NCBI GenBank assembly: GCA_029261395.1
Contig: JAJDBJ010000017.1
Span: 1-64,000 of the forward strand
From: Nitrospinaceae bacterium
GTDB lineage: Bacteria > Nitrospinota > Nitrospinia > Nitrospinales > Nitrospinaceae
Reading direction: 5' to 3'
Length of the DNA: 64,000 nucleotides
The position numbers were made by a program, and so were the translations under genes. Each line of letters starts with the position of its first letter. Within the stretch, counting starts at the first letter, position 1. Below, piece by piece: positions 24,325 through 33,389 of this stretch. The notes under the pieces were generated by a model that was not told the origin of the DNA, made no database searches, and worked only from the letters and a program-made list of their open reading frames with translations.

Positions 24325-25212
24325 ATGGTTTTTACAGGAGTAATTGGCAAGTCAGGCCGACAGGCCGACACCTTGAGGAGAGTGATGGGAAAGAGGCAAA
24401 GTAACATGCCATCGAAAGTTCTGGCTGTCAGCAGTGGCAAGGGAGGCGTGGGGAAAACCAACGTTGTGGCCAATCTTGCAACGGCGTTGACCCGGAAAGG
24501 ACACCGGGTACTCATCTTCGATGCGGATATTGGACTGAACAATATCGATATAGTTTTGGGTCTGGCTCCCCACTATCACATCGGACATGTGTTTAATGGT
24601 GAGAAAACCCTGGAAGAAATTCTGGTCGAAGGCCCCCGGGGACTTAAGGTGCTGCCCGCCAGCAATGGCTGGCAGGAATTGACCACCCTCGATAACGAAA
24701 AAAAGATGATCCTGCTGGAAGAGTTGGACCATTTGATGGGCGATTACGATTTTCTCATTTTCGATACCGGAGCGGGCATATCATCCAACGTCACCTACTT
24801 TTGCAGTGCGGCGCATGAAACGCTTTTGGTGGCGACACCAGAACCGACCTCCCATACCGATGTCTATGCCCTGATCAAGGTTCTATTCCAGAAGCACAAT
24901 CAAAAAAAGTTTCAGCTCATTATCAATTCCGTAAAATCGGAAAGAGAAGCGCTTGAAATTTATCGGCGGTTGACCGATGTGGTGGACCGTTTTCTGTCTC
25001 ATGTTTCGCTCGAGTACTTCGGATATATTCTCTACGATGAGAATGTCACCCGTTCAGTCCGTCAACAGAAGCCGGTGGTGGAATTATATCCGCATTCCCC
25101 GGTGAGCCAGTGCATCCTTCGCCTGAGCGAAAAGGTGATCGAAACCCGTAGCCGGATACCGGATGACGGGGACCGTCCTTTTTACTGGAAAAACGTTTTT
25201 GAAGTGAGATGA
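24325..25212 (+). CDS. flhG: Flagellar number regulator FlhG (MinD-like ATPase)
   Basis: 295 residues. An N-terminal extension with QADTLRRVM resembles the FlhF-activating helix (DQAxxLR). A deviant Walker A, SSGKGGVGKTNVVANLA, is followed by FDADIGLNNIDIVLGL and FDTGAGISSNVTYF. FlhG stimulates FlhF GTPase activity and limits flagellar number. In polar flagellates the gene follows flhF and precedes fliA, as here. Confidence 0.94.
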   Translation: MVFTGVIGKSGRQADTLRRVMGKRQSNMPSKVLAVSSGKGGVGKTNVVANLATALTRKGHRVLIFDADIGLNNIDIVLGLAPHYHIGHVFNGEKTLEEILVEGPRGLKVLPASNGWQELTTLDNEKKMILLEELDHLMGDYDFLIFDTGAGISSNVTYFCSAAHETLLVATPEPTSHTDVYALIKVLFQKHNQKKFQLIINSVKSEREALEIYRRLTDVVDRFLSHVSLEYFGYILYDENVTRSVRQQKPVVELYPHSPVSQCILRLSEKVIETRSRIPDDGDRPFYWKNVFEVR

Positions 25213-25213
25213 G

Positions 25214-25456
25214 ATGAGTCGAATATCGATAAAGAAATTTTCTGTAGTGGCGGGTCTGCTTTCGTTTACGTTAATTTTTTTCGGGAGCTGGATTTATGGC
25301 GCCCGTATTTTTTCCTCCTTAATTAGAGGGGTGGAAGGATTTGCAATTTTTGGTTTGTTGACTTGGTTGATTTTGCGCGGGTGGGCCGCCATGAAATCCG
25401 AAGACCGCCTTGAGGGAGGCAAAGCTAAGGGTGTCAACCTGGATCAAACTGCCTGA
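25214..25456 (+). CDS. Small two-helix membrane protein inside the flagellar operon
   Basis: 80 residues: basic N-terminus, helices about 10-30 and 39-58, then a charged tail with LEGGKAKG. No family recognised. The ATG follows the flhG stop by one base within GATGAGATGAG, and the stop lies 14 bases before fliA. Such tight packing argues for a real gene, perhaps with a flagellar or chemotaxis-related role, but no function can be assigned. Confidence 0.6.
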   Translation: MSRISIKKFSVVAGLLSFTLIFFGSWIYGARIFSSLIRGVEGFAIFGLLTWLILRGWAAMKSEDRLEGGKAKGVNLDQTA

Positions 25457-25470
25457 TGGAGAGACCCTAA

Positions 25471-26232
25471 ATGGCTGGAAAGCCTCAAGCAAATGAAGAG
25501 ATAGAGATTTGTTCGGAAAATACGGATCAGATCGTTCAGGAGTATTCTTCCATGATCAAATATGTGGCGAACCGGATTGCTCTGCGTCTGCCACCACATA
25601 TCGAAGTGGATGACCTGATCAGTGTGGGTGCCATCGGGTTGATGGATGCCATCGAAAAATACGATCCGACCCGTGGCGCGAAATTCAAGACCTATGCCGA
25701 GTTTCGCGTTAGAGGTTCCATTCTGGACGAACTGCGTTCGCTGGATTGGGTACCGCGGTCGGTCCGCCAGAAAGCGTCCAAACTGGATGCCGTGGCCAAT
25801 AAACTCCAGTCCAAATTGGGCCGGCCCCCTGAAGATGAGGAGCTTGCGGAAGAAATGGAAATTACTTTGGAAGAACTGTTCACGACCATCAATGAAACGC
25901 GCAACATGCCTCTGTTGAGCCTGGATGATCTGGGGATCGCCAACGATTCCGGAGACAAGCAAAACCTGCTTGATACCCTGGCGGGTAAAAGTGATGTGGA
26001 CCCGCAAACGCAACTCCGGCTGAGCGAACTCAAAGCTCTCATTGCTTCTGCGATCGACACACTTCCCGAAAAGGAACGGTTGATGGTCTCTCTTTATTAT
26101 TATGAAGAGCTGACGATGAAAGAAATAGGCGAAGTGTTAGGGATCACCGAATCGCGTATCTCGCAGATTCATTCCAAAGCGGTTTATCGTCTACGAACCA
26201 AACTGAAATCCCTGATTGCCGAAGAGTCCTGA
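25471..26232 (+). CDS. fliA: Flagellar sigma factor (sigma28)
   Basis: 253 residues with sigma70 regions 2, 3 and 4: VDDLISVGAIGLMDAIEKYD (2.1-2.2), FKTYAEFRVRGSILDELR, WVPRSVRQKA (region 2.4/3), and the region 4 helix-turn-helix MKEIGEVLGITESRISQIHS. Directs RNA polymerase to late flagellar promoters, normally held by FlgM, which is not in this window. Last gene of the flagellar operon; the next gene converges from the opposite strand. Confidence 0.96.
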   Translation: MAGKPQANEEIEICSENTDQIVQEYSSMIKYVANRIALRLPPHIEVDDLISVGAIGLMDAIEKYDPTRGAKFKTYAEFRVRGSILDELRSLDWVPRSVRQKASKLDAVANKLQSKLGRPPEDEELAEEMEITLEELFTTINETRNMPLLSLDDLGIANDSGDKQNLLDTLAGKSDVDPQTQLRLSELKALIASAIDTLPEKERLMVSLYYYEELTMKEIGEVLGITESRISQIHSKAVYRLRTKLKSLIAEES

Positions 26233-26280
26233 TGCTGAGTTTGAATAACGGATTGCGTTTGCGATCCCGTTAAGCACGCT

Positions 26281-27285
26281 TCAATAAATGGTATTGCGTC
26301 CTTCCTCCGGCGGGCGGGTTTTCCATCGGCGGTGAAACCACATCCACGGCTCCGGCCTTTCCCGGATTATTTTCTCCAGCACTTTTTGGTATTCCTCCGT
26401 CCATCGAAAAATATCCGCATCCTTGTCCCCGGTTTTTTCCAGTTTCAGTTCAGGAAAGAGAACAGCTTGATAGGTTCCTTTTTCGGTGGGATAGGGGATG
26501 AGCGGAAGCACGGGTGCGCCGGTGGAATAACTCAGCAATGCCAGTGATCGGGGAGTCGCGGCTTTCTTGTCAAAAAAATCCACGAACAATCCGCCGATAC
26601 CGCCGTTTTGATCCATCATGACTCCCACACAGTAATTCTTCTTCAAAGCGCGAACTACTTTTAGAGGAGAACCTTCTTTGTGAAAAACACCACCTCCAGA
26701 AGAGGTCCTTAAATTGATTATAAATTTTTCGAAATGAGGATTGTCCAACTTCCGCGCAATCGAGTACACCTGTGAGAAATTATTATATCCCCAATACATT
26801 CCAAGAGCCTCCCAGTTGCCATAATGTGCCATCAGGTAAAAAGCGCCCTTGCCGCGCTTCAGAGCCAGATCCAGGTGCTCGATTCCTTCAGGCCGGGATG
26901 GAAACAGCTGGTAGATCCTTTGTTTCGTATTGCGTGTGACCCAGAGGCATTGCAGGGCAATCATGACCATATAAATCATGGATTGCTGGGCGATGCGTTT
27001 TTTTTCTTCAACGGTTTTGGTGTCGCCAAACGCAATGTCCAAATTGATCCGTGCGATTTCCCTCCGCTTGGCGAAAGCGTGATACAGCGTATTGCCAAGA
27101 AACTGCGCCAGGAGGCAGACTCCCTTGAGAGAGAGCATTTGCATGGGAAATAAAATAATCCGGAACAAACTGTATTCCAGAAGATAGCGGATCTTTTTTG
27201 GGATTGTTTGGCGGCGGTCCAATGTGAAAGCTCTAAGTATTAGGAAGGTCTGGGTTTGAAAAGTGTCGGAATCCGACGCGGTCAT
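26281..27285 (-). CDS. LpxL/HtrB-family lipid acyltransferase
   Basis: 334 residues with one N-terminal hydrophobic segment and the catalytic HxxxxE in AHYGNWEALG, followed by KLDNPHFEKFI and VGVMMDQNGG, then PWMWFHRRWKTRP near the end, all typical of lipid A late acyltransferases. It probably adds a secondary acyl chain to lipid A at the inner membrane; a related acyltransfer substrate cannot be excluded. It starts three bases after the acpS stop, so both belong to one unit concerned with acyl-carrier-protein chemistry. Confidence 0.88.
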   Translation of the reverse strand: MTASDSDTFQTQTFLILRAFTLDRRQTIPKKIRYLLEYSLFRIILFPMQMLSLKGVCLLAQFLGNTLYHAFAKRREIARINLDIAFGDTKTVEEKKRIAQQSMIYMVMIALQCLWVTRNTKQRIYQLFPSRPEGIEHLDLALKRGKGAFYLMAHYGNWEALGMYWGYNNFSQVYSIARKLDNPHFEKFIINLRTSSGGGVFHKEGSPLKVVRALKKNYCVGVMMDQNGGIGGLFVDFFDKKAATPRSLALLSYSTGAPVLPLIPYPTEKGTYQAVLFPELKLEKTGDKDADIFRWTEEYQKVLEKIIRERPEPWMWFHRRWKTRPPEEGRNTIY

Positions 27286-27288
27286 TCA

Positions 27289-27669
27289 TCAGTTCATCTC
27301 AGCGATAGCCTGGGCGACAGCGTATTGTTTGTCATGGGTCATGGAAATATGGATAGTACTCAGATTCAGCGAATTAAAGATATCCCGGCCTTTGCCGCTC
27401 AGGCTCAATACCGGTCGCCCTGATTCCTGATTTAGAATTTCCATGTCTTTCCAGGAGATGCCTTCAGCCATGCCGGTTCCCAATGATTTCAGAACGGCTT
27501 CTTTAGCGGCAAACCGGGCGGCGAAATGTTTGAAGGGGTCGGCCTTGGAGCGGCAGTAGTTGATTTCTTTCGTTGTGAACACCCGCTCTTCAAATTTTCC
27601 GGAGTACTTTTGAATCGAATTTTTGATCCGGGATATTTCGATGAGGTCCACTCCCGTTCCATGAATCAT
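27289..27669 (-). CDS. acpS: Holo-[acyl-carrier-protein] synthase
   Basis: 126 residues. It transfers 4'-phosphopantetheine from CoA to apo-ACP, using the metal-binding Asp in GTGVDLIEISRI and the Glu in RFAAKEAVLKSLGTG. The C-terminal HISMTHDKQYAVAQAI matches the family. The frame extends upstream to 27747, but the ATG at 27669 with AAGGATG before it gives the normal N-terminus MIHGTGVDLIEI. Confidence 0.95.
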   Translation of the reverse strand: MIHGTGVDLIEISRIKNSIQKYSGKFEERVFTTKEINYCRSKADPFKHFAARFAAKEAVLKSLGTGMAEGISWKDMEILNQESGRPVLSLSGKGRDIFNSLNLSTIHISMTHDKQYAVAQAIAEMN

Positions 27670-27773
27670 GCTGGCATCCTTTGAGTGTAAAAAAACGATC
27701 CGCGTCCTATTATTATAGGGCATGACGGGAAAATTCGTAAGCTTCAATTTTGGAGTTTGCCGAATGTCGGCTT

Positions 27774-28418
27774 CTATTGTATCGGGAGTACGGATTCCAA
27801 ATCACTACGGGACAGGGCTCCCTCTCGGATAAGAGTCGGCGGGTTCGTGATGGTATCAAGGATTGTGGACACTTTGCCTCCGGGAGCCGGACCGCCATCG
27901 ACGATCAGGTTCAGTTTTTCTCCCAGAGTATTTTCTACCTGTCGAGCCGTCTGCAGTTCTTGGGCATTGCTGATGTTGGCGCTGGGCGCGGTCAGTGGTC
28001 GGTCCAGCGTTTCAAGAAGCTCGCGGGTGAAGGGGTGACCCGGCAGGCGGATTCCCAGAGTACCCGTTCCCGCCGTCAGTGCATCGGGGAGTCCGGCCGC
28101 CGCTTTGAATATCAGAGTCAGGGGTCCCGGCCAAAAACGCTCCATGAGCTGGCGGGCGCTATCGGTCACTTCTTGGGTGAGGTCCGCCAGTTGATCGAGG
28201 GAGTGGATCAGCACCAGTAACGGTTTGTCCGCCGGCCGTTGTTTGATTTGGAAAATCCTGGAGAGGGCGTCCGGATTGAACGGGTCGGCTCCCAACCCGT
28301 AAAACGTATCCGTGGGAAACGCGATCACTCCGCCGGAGTTCAAAACGGATTGAATATTCTCGATGGCCTTGCTGGAGGTGCCCGGTTGTTCAAAATCGAC
28401 GTGCAGAACGTTAGCCAT
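27774..28418 (-). CDS. tsaC: L-threonylcarbamoyladenylate synthase
   Basis: 214 residues of the YrdC/Sua5 family, which makes the threonylcarbamoyl-AMP used for t6A37 in tRNAs. Motifs: GGVIAFPTDTFYGLGADP, KQRPADKPL, WPGPLTLIF, TLGIRLPGHP and LTAPSANISNA. It lacks the C-terminal Sua5 domain, hence TsaC-type. The gene starts inside the end of purE (overlap of eight bases). Confidence 0.92.
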   Translation of the reverse strand: MANVLHVDFEQPGTSSKAIENIQSVLNSGGVIAFPTDTFYGLGADPFNPDALSRIFQIKQRPADKPLLVLIHSLDQLADLTQEVTDSARQLMERFWPGPLTLIFKAAAGLPDALTAGTGTLGIRLPGHPFTRELLETLDRPLTAPSANISNAQELQTARQVENTLGEKLNLIVDGGPAPGGKVSTILDTITNPPTLIREGALSRSDLESVLPIQ

Positions 28419-28935
28419 GTTCCGCTTCGAGTTTCCGGCTTTTCGCTTCCACCTGTTTGGCCATGTCTTTTTTGTACTGGTCCAGCTTTTTGGTCAGACG
28501 GGCATCGCTCAGCGCCAACATTTGAACGGCAAGGATTCCCGCATTTTTTGCTCCGGCTTTGCCGATGGCCATGGTGGCAACGGAAACGCCTCCCGGCATT
28601 TGTGCGGTGGACAAAAGGGCATCGAATCCCTGCAAGGGACTGGAGCCGATCGGTACGCCGATGACCGGTAAAATTGTTTCGGCGGCGATGACACCGGCGA
28701 GATGAGCGGCGGCACCGGCTCCGGCGACCAATACCTTGATGCCACGTTTACGGCACTGCTCAACATATTTTCGGGTGCGTGCCGGGGTGCGGTGCGCCGA
28801 GGTCACCAATACTTCGTTGGCGACTCCGAACTGGTCCAGAATTTTTGATGTCTCACACATGATGGCATAATCTGAATCGCTTCCCATCACGATTCCAACT
28901 AACGGTTTTGCGGTTTTATTTTTAGATGTGGCCAA
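28411..28935 (-). CDS. purE: N5-carboxyaminoimidazole ribonucleotide mutase
   Basis: 174 residues, class I PurE. Carries the phosphate-binding GSDSDYAIM, SAHRTPAR with the catalytic His, and GAGAAAHLAGVIAAETILPV plus GVPIGSSPLQGFDALLS. It converts N5-CAIR to CAIR in purine synthesis. No purK is visible beside it. GGGAGGATAAG precedes the start, with a TATAAT box 43 bp upstream. Confidence 0.96.
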   Translation of the reverse strand: MATSKNKTAKPLVGIVMGSDSDYAIMCETSKILDQFGVANEVLVTSAHRTPARTRKYVEQCRKRGIKVLVAGAGAAAHLAGVIAAETILPVIGVPIGSSPLQGFDALLSTAQMPGGVSVATMAIGKAGAKNAGILAVQMLALSDARLTKKLDQYKKDMAKQVEAKSRKLEAEHG

Positions 28936-28977
28936 AATCTTATCCTCCCTATCAGTGCAAGAATTTTTGAGAACTTA

Positions 28978-29008
28978 ATTATATAGCAATTTTACCGAAC
29001 TCAGGCAA
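28978..29008 (-). promoter_or_regulatory. Likely promoter of purE-tsaC
   Basis: Minus-strand TATAAT (28983-28978) is perfect; the best -35 is TTGCCT (29008-29003) at an overlong 19-bp spacing. Lies in the short gap between the MFS gene and purE. Confidence 0.4.
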
Positions 29009-29037
29009 GCAAAGTCTGTGCTGGTTCCTCATAGAGA

Positions 29038-30276
29038 TCAGGGAACCACCTGGGAGGAAGGGATATGTTTCCCACGACCGTGCTTGATTTCAGGGATGAG
29101 CATCAAAGTTGCCAGTATCATCAGGCTGAACGAAACCATCCCGATAGCGGACGGCCCGATCTGTTGTACGGTCCAGAATCCGACCAGTGGACCCAGAGTG
29201 CCGCGCACTCCCGTCAGGAATACGTGCACCGACATGTAAGCCCCCACTTTTTCCGGGGGTGCGTACTTGGTGACCCACAGGCCCCACGCCACCGTGCCGC
29301 CGCCAAAGGCGATACCGATCAGGGCCGAGGCGATCCCGATCACATAAGGGTCCTTGGTCAGAAAGAACAGACCGACTCCGAGTGCGAAGACGACGTTGAT
29401 GATCATCCTGAGAACGATAAAATTCATGCGGTCGAACAACTTCGCAAACAGCGGCGCAGAAAAAGCCCGCATGAGATCCGGGATGATGGTGATGAGGGTG
29501 GCGACGAACAATGCGGAGCCTGCAATGCCATAGGTGCTCGACGTGAGGTAATCCACCCGCAGGGGCAGTATCCACAGGTTGGCGAATCCCATGATGAACC
29601 ACGTCAACAAGACATAGCCAAAGGAGCGGTCCTCCCACACCAGTTTCATGTGATTGAACGGATTGGTGTGGTTGTGGTCCTCGATTTTATCCGAGGGCAG
29701 GTTCCAGATAGCGTAGGCTTTCCCCAGGCCTGCCACGCCCAGAGCGATCAGCACCCACCGGTAAAAGGCCGGATCCTGATCCATCAGCGAAGACCCCCAA
29801 AATCCTGAAACGATGGAAACCAGCACGGTGACGAGTACGGCTTTGGAATAAAAAGCGCCGCGTCGGTTCGCCGGATAGTTGTCATGGTAAATGGACGTCA
29901 GGAATGGAATGATCGCCGTCAGCAACATGAATCCCAACACGATGCACAGGGTGTAAGACCACAATGAGTCGGCGCTGGCGGCAAGGATCAGTAGCGCTCC
30001 GCACACAATCATCGGCAGACTGCCGCACACGGATTTTTTTAAATTCGTCAGGGCGGCGTAATGAAACAGGAACAGCGAAAAGATCATTCCCATGAAAGGC
30101 GCTGAACCGATCAGCGATTTTGATAAAAGGTCAGCATCGAAATAGCGGATGGCGATGAACAAGCCGAAGGTTTGAGTGCCGGAGGTGATGACGCCTCGGA
30201 AGAATCCGCGAAGCAAATCCCATCGGAACGTTTTTTGCGCCAGAACTTCCGGGGATAAATTAGAGAAATCAATCAT
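29038..30276 (-). CDS. Major facilitator superfamily transporter (copy 1)
   Basis: 412 residues with about twelve hydrophobic helices. A short amphipathic N-terminus (DFSNLSPEVLAQKTFRWDLL) precedes the first helix. The central loop is hydrophilic (EDHNHTNPFNHM) and HDNYPANRRGAFYSK resembles the conserved MFS loop 2-3/8-9 basic motif. Substrate unknown. It is a close paralogue of the neighbouring transporter along the full length, including the C-terminal GRGKHIPSSQ tail. The pair arose by tandem duplication. Confidence 0.78.
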   Translation of the reverse strand: MIDFSNLSPEVLAQKTFRWDLLRGFFRGVITSGTQTFGLFIAIRYFDADLLSKSLIGSAPFMGMIFSLFLFHYAALTNLKKSVCGSLPMIVCGALLILAASADSLWSYTLCIVLGFMLLTAIIPFLTSIYHDNYPANRRGAFYSKAVLVTVLVSIVSGFWGSSLMDQDPAFYRWVLIALGVAGLGKAYAIWNLPSDKIEDHNHTNPFNHMKLVWEDRSFGYVLLTWFIMGFANLWILPLRVDYLTSSTYGIAGSALFVATLITIIPDLMRAFSAPLFAKLFDRMNFIVLRMIINVVFALGVGLFFLTKDPYVIGIASALIGIAFGGGTVAWGLWVTKYAPPEKVGAYMSVHVFLTGVRGTLGPLVGFWTVQQIGPSAIGMVSFSLMILATLMLIPEIKHGRGKHIPSSQVVP

Positions 30277-30476
30277 CAGTGATCAAACAATCAAAAAAGA
30301 AACGATACAGGCGGAAGAGGGTGGGGTAGTAATAGGAACCCGTCAAGATCGATCAGTGCATATTATTTTTACGATTCAATCAAGGTTATAGCAATGGGGA
30401 GTAGCCGTCCACGAAAAACGGGCCATCGAAGGCCGGAATTGATTCTCCTCCGCAATGTCTGGTTCGGTATCATTTT
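30277..30476. repeat. Duplicated upstream segment, copy 1
   Basis: This gap matches 31719-31902, as both have the ordered blocks CGGAAGA, AACCCG, TCAAGGTTATA, AAAAACG and GGAATTGATT. It covers the upstream side of the transporter copy and extends to what would be the start of cinA. It contains no gene. Confidence 0.7.
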
Positions 30477-31718
30477 TTACGGCACGGGCACCTGAGTGGC
30501 GGGGATATGCTTTCCTCGACCGTGCTTGATTTCAGGGATGAGCATCAGTGTTGCTAAAATCATCAGGCTCAATGAGACCATCCCGATTGCGGTCGGTCCG
30601 ATATGCCGCACCGTCCAGAATCCGATCAATGGACCCAGGGTACCGCGCACTCCGGTCAGGAATACGTGGACCGACATGTAAGCTCCCACTTTTCCCGGCG
30701 GTGCGTACTTGGTGACCCATAAGCCCCATGCCACCGAACCGCCGCCAAAGGCGATACCGATCAGGACCGATCCGATTGCGATGATAAAAGGGTCCTTGGT
30801 CAGAAAAAAAATTGCAATGCCGCATCCGAAAATAACGTTGATGATCATCCTGAGGTGAATGAAGTTCAGGCGGTCGAACAACTGCGCCAACAACGGTGCC
30901 GAAAAGGCCTTCATGAGCTCTGGAATAATGGTGACGAGGGTGGCTACAAATAACGCGGAACCCTCGATCCCGTAGGTGCTCGAGGTGAGATAATCGACAC
31001 GCAGGGGAAGCACCCACAGGTTGGCGAACCCCATGATAAACCACGTCAATAGAACATAACCGAAGGAGCGGTCCTCCAGCACTATTTTTAAGTTAGTGAA
31101 CGGATTGGTATGGTTATGGACTTCAATTTGATGCGACGGAAAGTTCCAGAGAGCATAGGCACATCCCAAACCGGCTATGCCCATTGCCAGCAGAACCCAC
31201 CGGTAAAAGTCCGGGTCTTGATCCATCAATGAGGAGCCGAAAAATCCTGAAAGAACGGAAGTCAGAACCATTACCATGACTATCTTGGAGTACAAAACGC
31301 CGCGCCGGTTCGCTGGATAGTTGTCATTGTAAATGGACGTCAGGAAGGGATCAATGGCATTCAACAGGATTAATGCCGACACCACACACAAAGTGTAAGG
31401 CCAAATGGAGTCGGATGCGGTGGAAAGCACCAATAGAACTCCGCACATGACTACTGGCAAGCTTGCACACACAGATTTTTTTAATTCCGTTGTGGCCGCG
31501 TAATGAAACAGAAGCAGTGAAAAAATCATTCCGATATAAGGAGCGGAACCGATCAGCGATTTGGAGAACAGGCCGGTGTGAAAATAACGGATGGCAATGA
31601 ACAGCACGAAGGTCTGGGTGCCCGAAGTCAGGACTCCACGAAACAGGCCCCGTAGCAGATCCCAACGGAATGTTTTTTGGGCCAGTAATTCCGGAGACAA
31701 ATTGGAGGAATCAATCAT
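30477..31718 (-). CDS. Major facilitator superfamily transporter (copy 2)
   Basis: 413 residues, aligning end to end with the copy at 29038: DSSNLSPELLAQKTFRWDLL, NDNYPANRRGVLYSK, EVHNHTNPFTNL and GRGKHIPATQ correspond in order. Twelve helices are likely. Differences are mostly conservative, implying both copies remained under selection. Substrate unknown. It is divergent from cinA with a 184-bp intergenic segment duplicated upstream of copy 1. Confidence 0.78.
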   Translation of the reverse strand: MIDSSNLSPELLAQKTFRWDLLRGLFRGVLTSGTQTFVLFIAIRYFHTGLFSKSLIGSAPYIGMIFSLLLFHYAATTELKKSVCASLPVVMCGVLLVLSTASDSIWPYTLCVVSALILLNAIDPFLTSIYNDNYPANRRGVLYSKIVMVMVLTSVLSGFFGSSLMDQDPDFYRWVLLAMGIAGLGCAYALWNFPSHQIEVHNHTNPFTNLKIVLEDRSFGYVLLTWFIMGFANLWVLPLRVDYLTSSTYGIEGSALFVATLVTIIPELMKAFSAPLLAQLFDRLNFIHLRMIINVIFGCGIAIFFLTKDPFIIAIGSVLIGIAFGGGSVAWGLWVTKYAPPGKVGAYMSVHVFLTGVRGTLGPLIGFWTVRHIGPTAIGMVSLSLMILATLMLIPEIKHGRGKHIPATQVPVP

Positions 31719-31902
31719 CAGCTGTCAGATAATCCAAAGAAGAAACGACACTGGCGGAAGAATACTGGATGGTAACAAGAACCCGGCAAGGTCGATCGAT
31801 GTGTATTGTTTTACATCGAGATCAAGGTTATAACAATAGGGCCTATGCGTCCATAAAAAACGATCTGTCGAAGGCAGGAATTGATTTTTTGGAGAGATTT
31901 TA
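31719..31902. repeat. Duplicated upstream segment, copy 2 (next to cinA)
   Basis: The likely parent version of 30277-30476, since it still ends at the true ribosome site and start of cinA. Conserved TTGATC/TTGATT with an AT-rich region downstream, read on the minus strand, may be the shared transporter promoter. Confidence 0.65.
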
Positions 31903-33156
31903 ATGCAACCCACCCCATGTCGTTCTGAAATTTTGACGATCGGCAACGAAATCATAACCGGTTTAGTGGCAGATACCAACTCCGGTGTCATCACTCGGCG
32001 GCTGGAGACTCTCGGCATTTCCGTTAAACGCCATGTCTCGGTGGGGGATGATGCCGATGAGATCATTGATGCCTTGAAGCAGGCGCTGGAGAGGGTCGAT
32101 TGCGTGATCCTCACCGGCGGGTTGGGTCCCACGCATGATGATATCACCAAGCAGGTGCTGTGCCGGTTCTTCAATTCGAAGCTGGTGACGGATGCCAAGG
32201 TCAGGCGCCGGATCGATCTCATATTCCAGTCGCGCGGCAAAGAGACTCCCGAAGCCGCTTACACCCAGGCGGAGGTGCCGGAGAAGGCCACGATTCTTCA
32301 CAACTCTAAAGGTACCGCACCCGGCCTCTTGTTTGAAAAAAATGGAAAACGTGTTTACTCCCTGCCCGGCGTTCCCCATGAGGCGGAGCATTTATTGGAA
32401 ACTTATATCGTTCCGCATCTGGAAAAACCGGGCACGCTCAAGACAGAGCACCGGATTTTAAAAACTACCGGTATGCCTGAATCCATTCTGTGGCAGGAGA
32501 TCGGTCCGGTGGCTCCTTTCGAGGAACATGTGAAGGTGGCCTCATTGCCGTCACTCCTGGGCGTTCGCATCCGTTTTACCGCGACCGGCAAGGACTTGAA
32601 AGAAACCAGCGCTAAACTCGACGCCGCCGAAAAACTATTGAGGCGGAAGATCGATCACCATATCTTCGCGGTCGATGACGAAACCCTGGAAGGTAATCTT
32701 GGCGAATGGCTGAAGAAAAATAAAAAGACCCTTGCGATAGCGGAATCGTGTACCGGAGGATTGATCGGCCATCGTCTGACCAACATTTCGGGAAGCTCCG
32801 ATTATTTTCTGGAAGGGGCGGTGACCTATAGTAATGAGGCCAAGCAAAATCGCCTCGGTGTGGACCCGGCATTGATCGAAACTCACGGTGCAGTCAGCGA
32901 GCCGGTGGCGAAAGCGATGGCGGAAGGAATCCGCCAGAAATCCGGAAGCGATTTCGGGTTGGCGGTGACGGGCATTGCCGGTCCGACAGGCGGCTCTCCA
33001 GAGAAGCCGGTGGGCCTCACCTTCATCGCCGTAACCGGAGCGCAGGGAACCCGATGCGAACAGTTTCGGTTTCACCAGGACCGGATCCGCAACAAGGAGC
33101 GTGCCGCTCAGGCGGCGTTGAATCTGCTCCGCCTGTACCTCCTCAATGAATCCTGA
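31903..33156 (+). CDS. cinA: CinA-family protein (MoCF domain plus NMN amidohydrolase domain)
   Basis: 417 residues. The N-terminal molybdopterin-binding-like domain has ILTIGNEIITGLVADTNS and LTGGLGPTHDDITK; the C-terminal PncC-type domain has AESCTGGLIGHRLTNISGSS, VTYSNEAK and VTGIAGPTGGSPEKPVG. Family members hydrolyse nicotinamide mononucleotide or ADP-ribose in pyridine-nucleotide recycling. Full length with both domains. Divergent from the MFS gene. Confidence 0.94.
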   Translation: MQPTPCRSEILTIGNEIITGLVADTNSGVITRRLETLGISVKRHVSVGDDADEIIDALKQALERVDCVILTGGLGPTHDDITKQVLCRFFNSKLVTDAKVRRRIDLIFQSRGKETPEAAYTQAEVPEKATILHNSKGTAPGLLFEKNGKRVYSLPGVPHEAEHLLETYIVPHLEKPGTLKTEHRILKTTGMPESILWQEIGPVAPFEEHVKVASLPSLLGVRIRFTATGKDLKETSAKLDAAEKLLRRKIDHHIFAVDDETLEGNLGEWLKKNKKTLAIAESCTGGLIGHRLTNISGSSDYFLEGAVTYSNEAKQNRLGVDPALIETHGAVSEPVAKAMAEGIRQKSGSDFGLAVTGIAGPTGGSPEKPVGLTFIAVTGAQGTRCEQFRFHQDRIRNKERAAQAALNLLRLYLLNES

Positions 33157-33203
33157 CCGGAAAGCATCTGTCGGCCGGAGATAAACCGTGTTATTCTTTA
33201 AAT

Positions 33204-33389
33204 ATGGAAACGAGACTGTGTTCTCAATGCAAAGGGGAGTTTGACCGTCAATTGGAGGAGTGTCCGCACTGCGGCACGCCGGTTCCGATTCCCAATTACC
33301 CGCGGTTCGGTAATGGTGTTTTCGTGGCGATGTGGATCTTTTTTGTGATCCTGATCATCGTGCTCCTGGTTTCCATGTTCACGGTTTAG
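33204..33389 (+). CDS. Zinc-ribbon mini membrane protein
   Basis: 61 residues: an N-terminal zinc-ribbon with C-S-Q-C and C-P-H-C pairs (residues 6-9 and 20-23) and one membrane helix (about 38-59). No specific family can be named. The stop overlaps the converging rhomboid gene by four bases. The ribosome site is weak, but the paired CxxC motifs make a chance frame unlikely. Confidence 0.62.
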   Translation: METRLCSQCKGEFDRQLEECPHCGTPVPIPNYPRFGNGVFVAMWIFFVILIIVLLVSMFTV

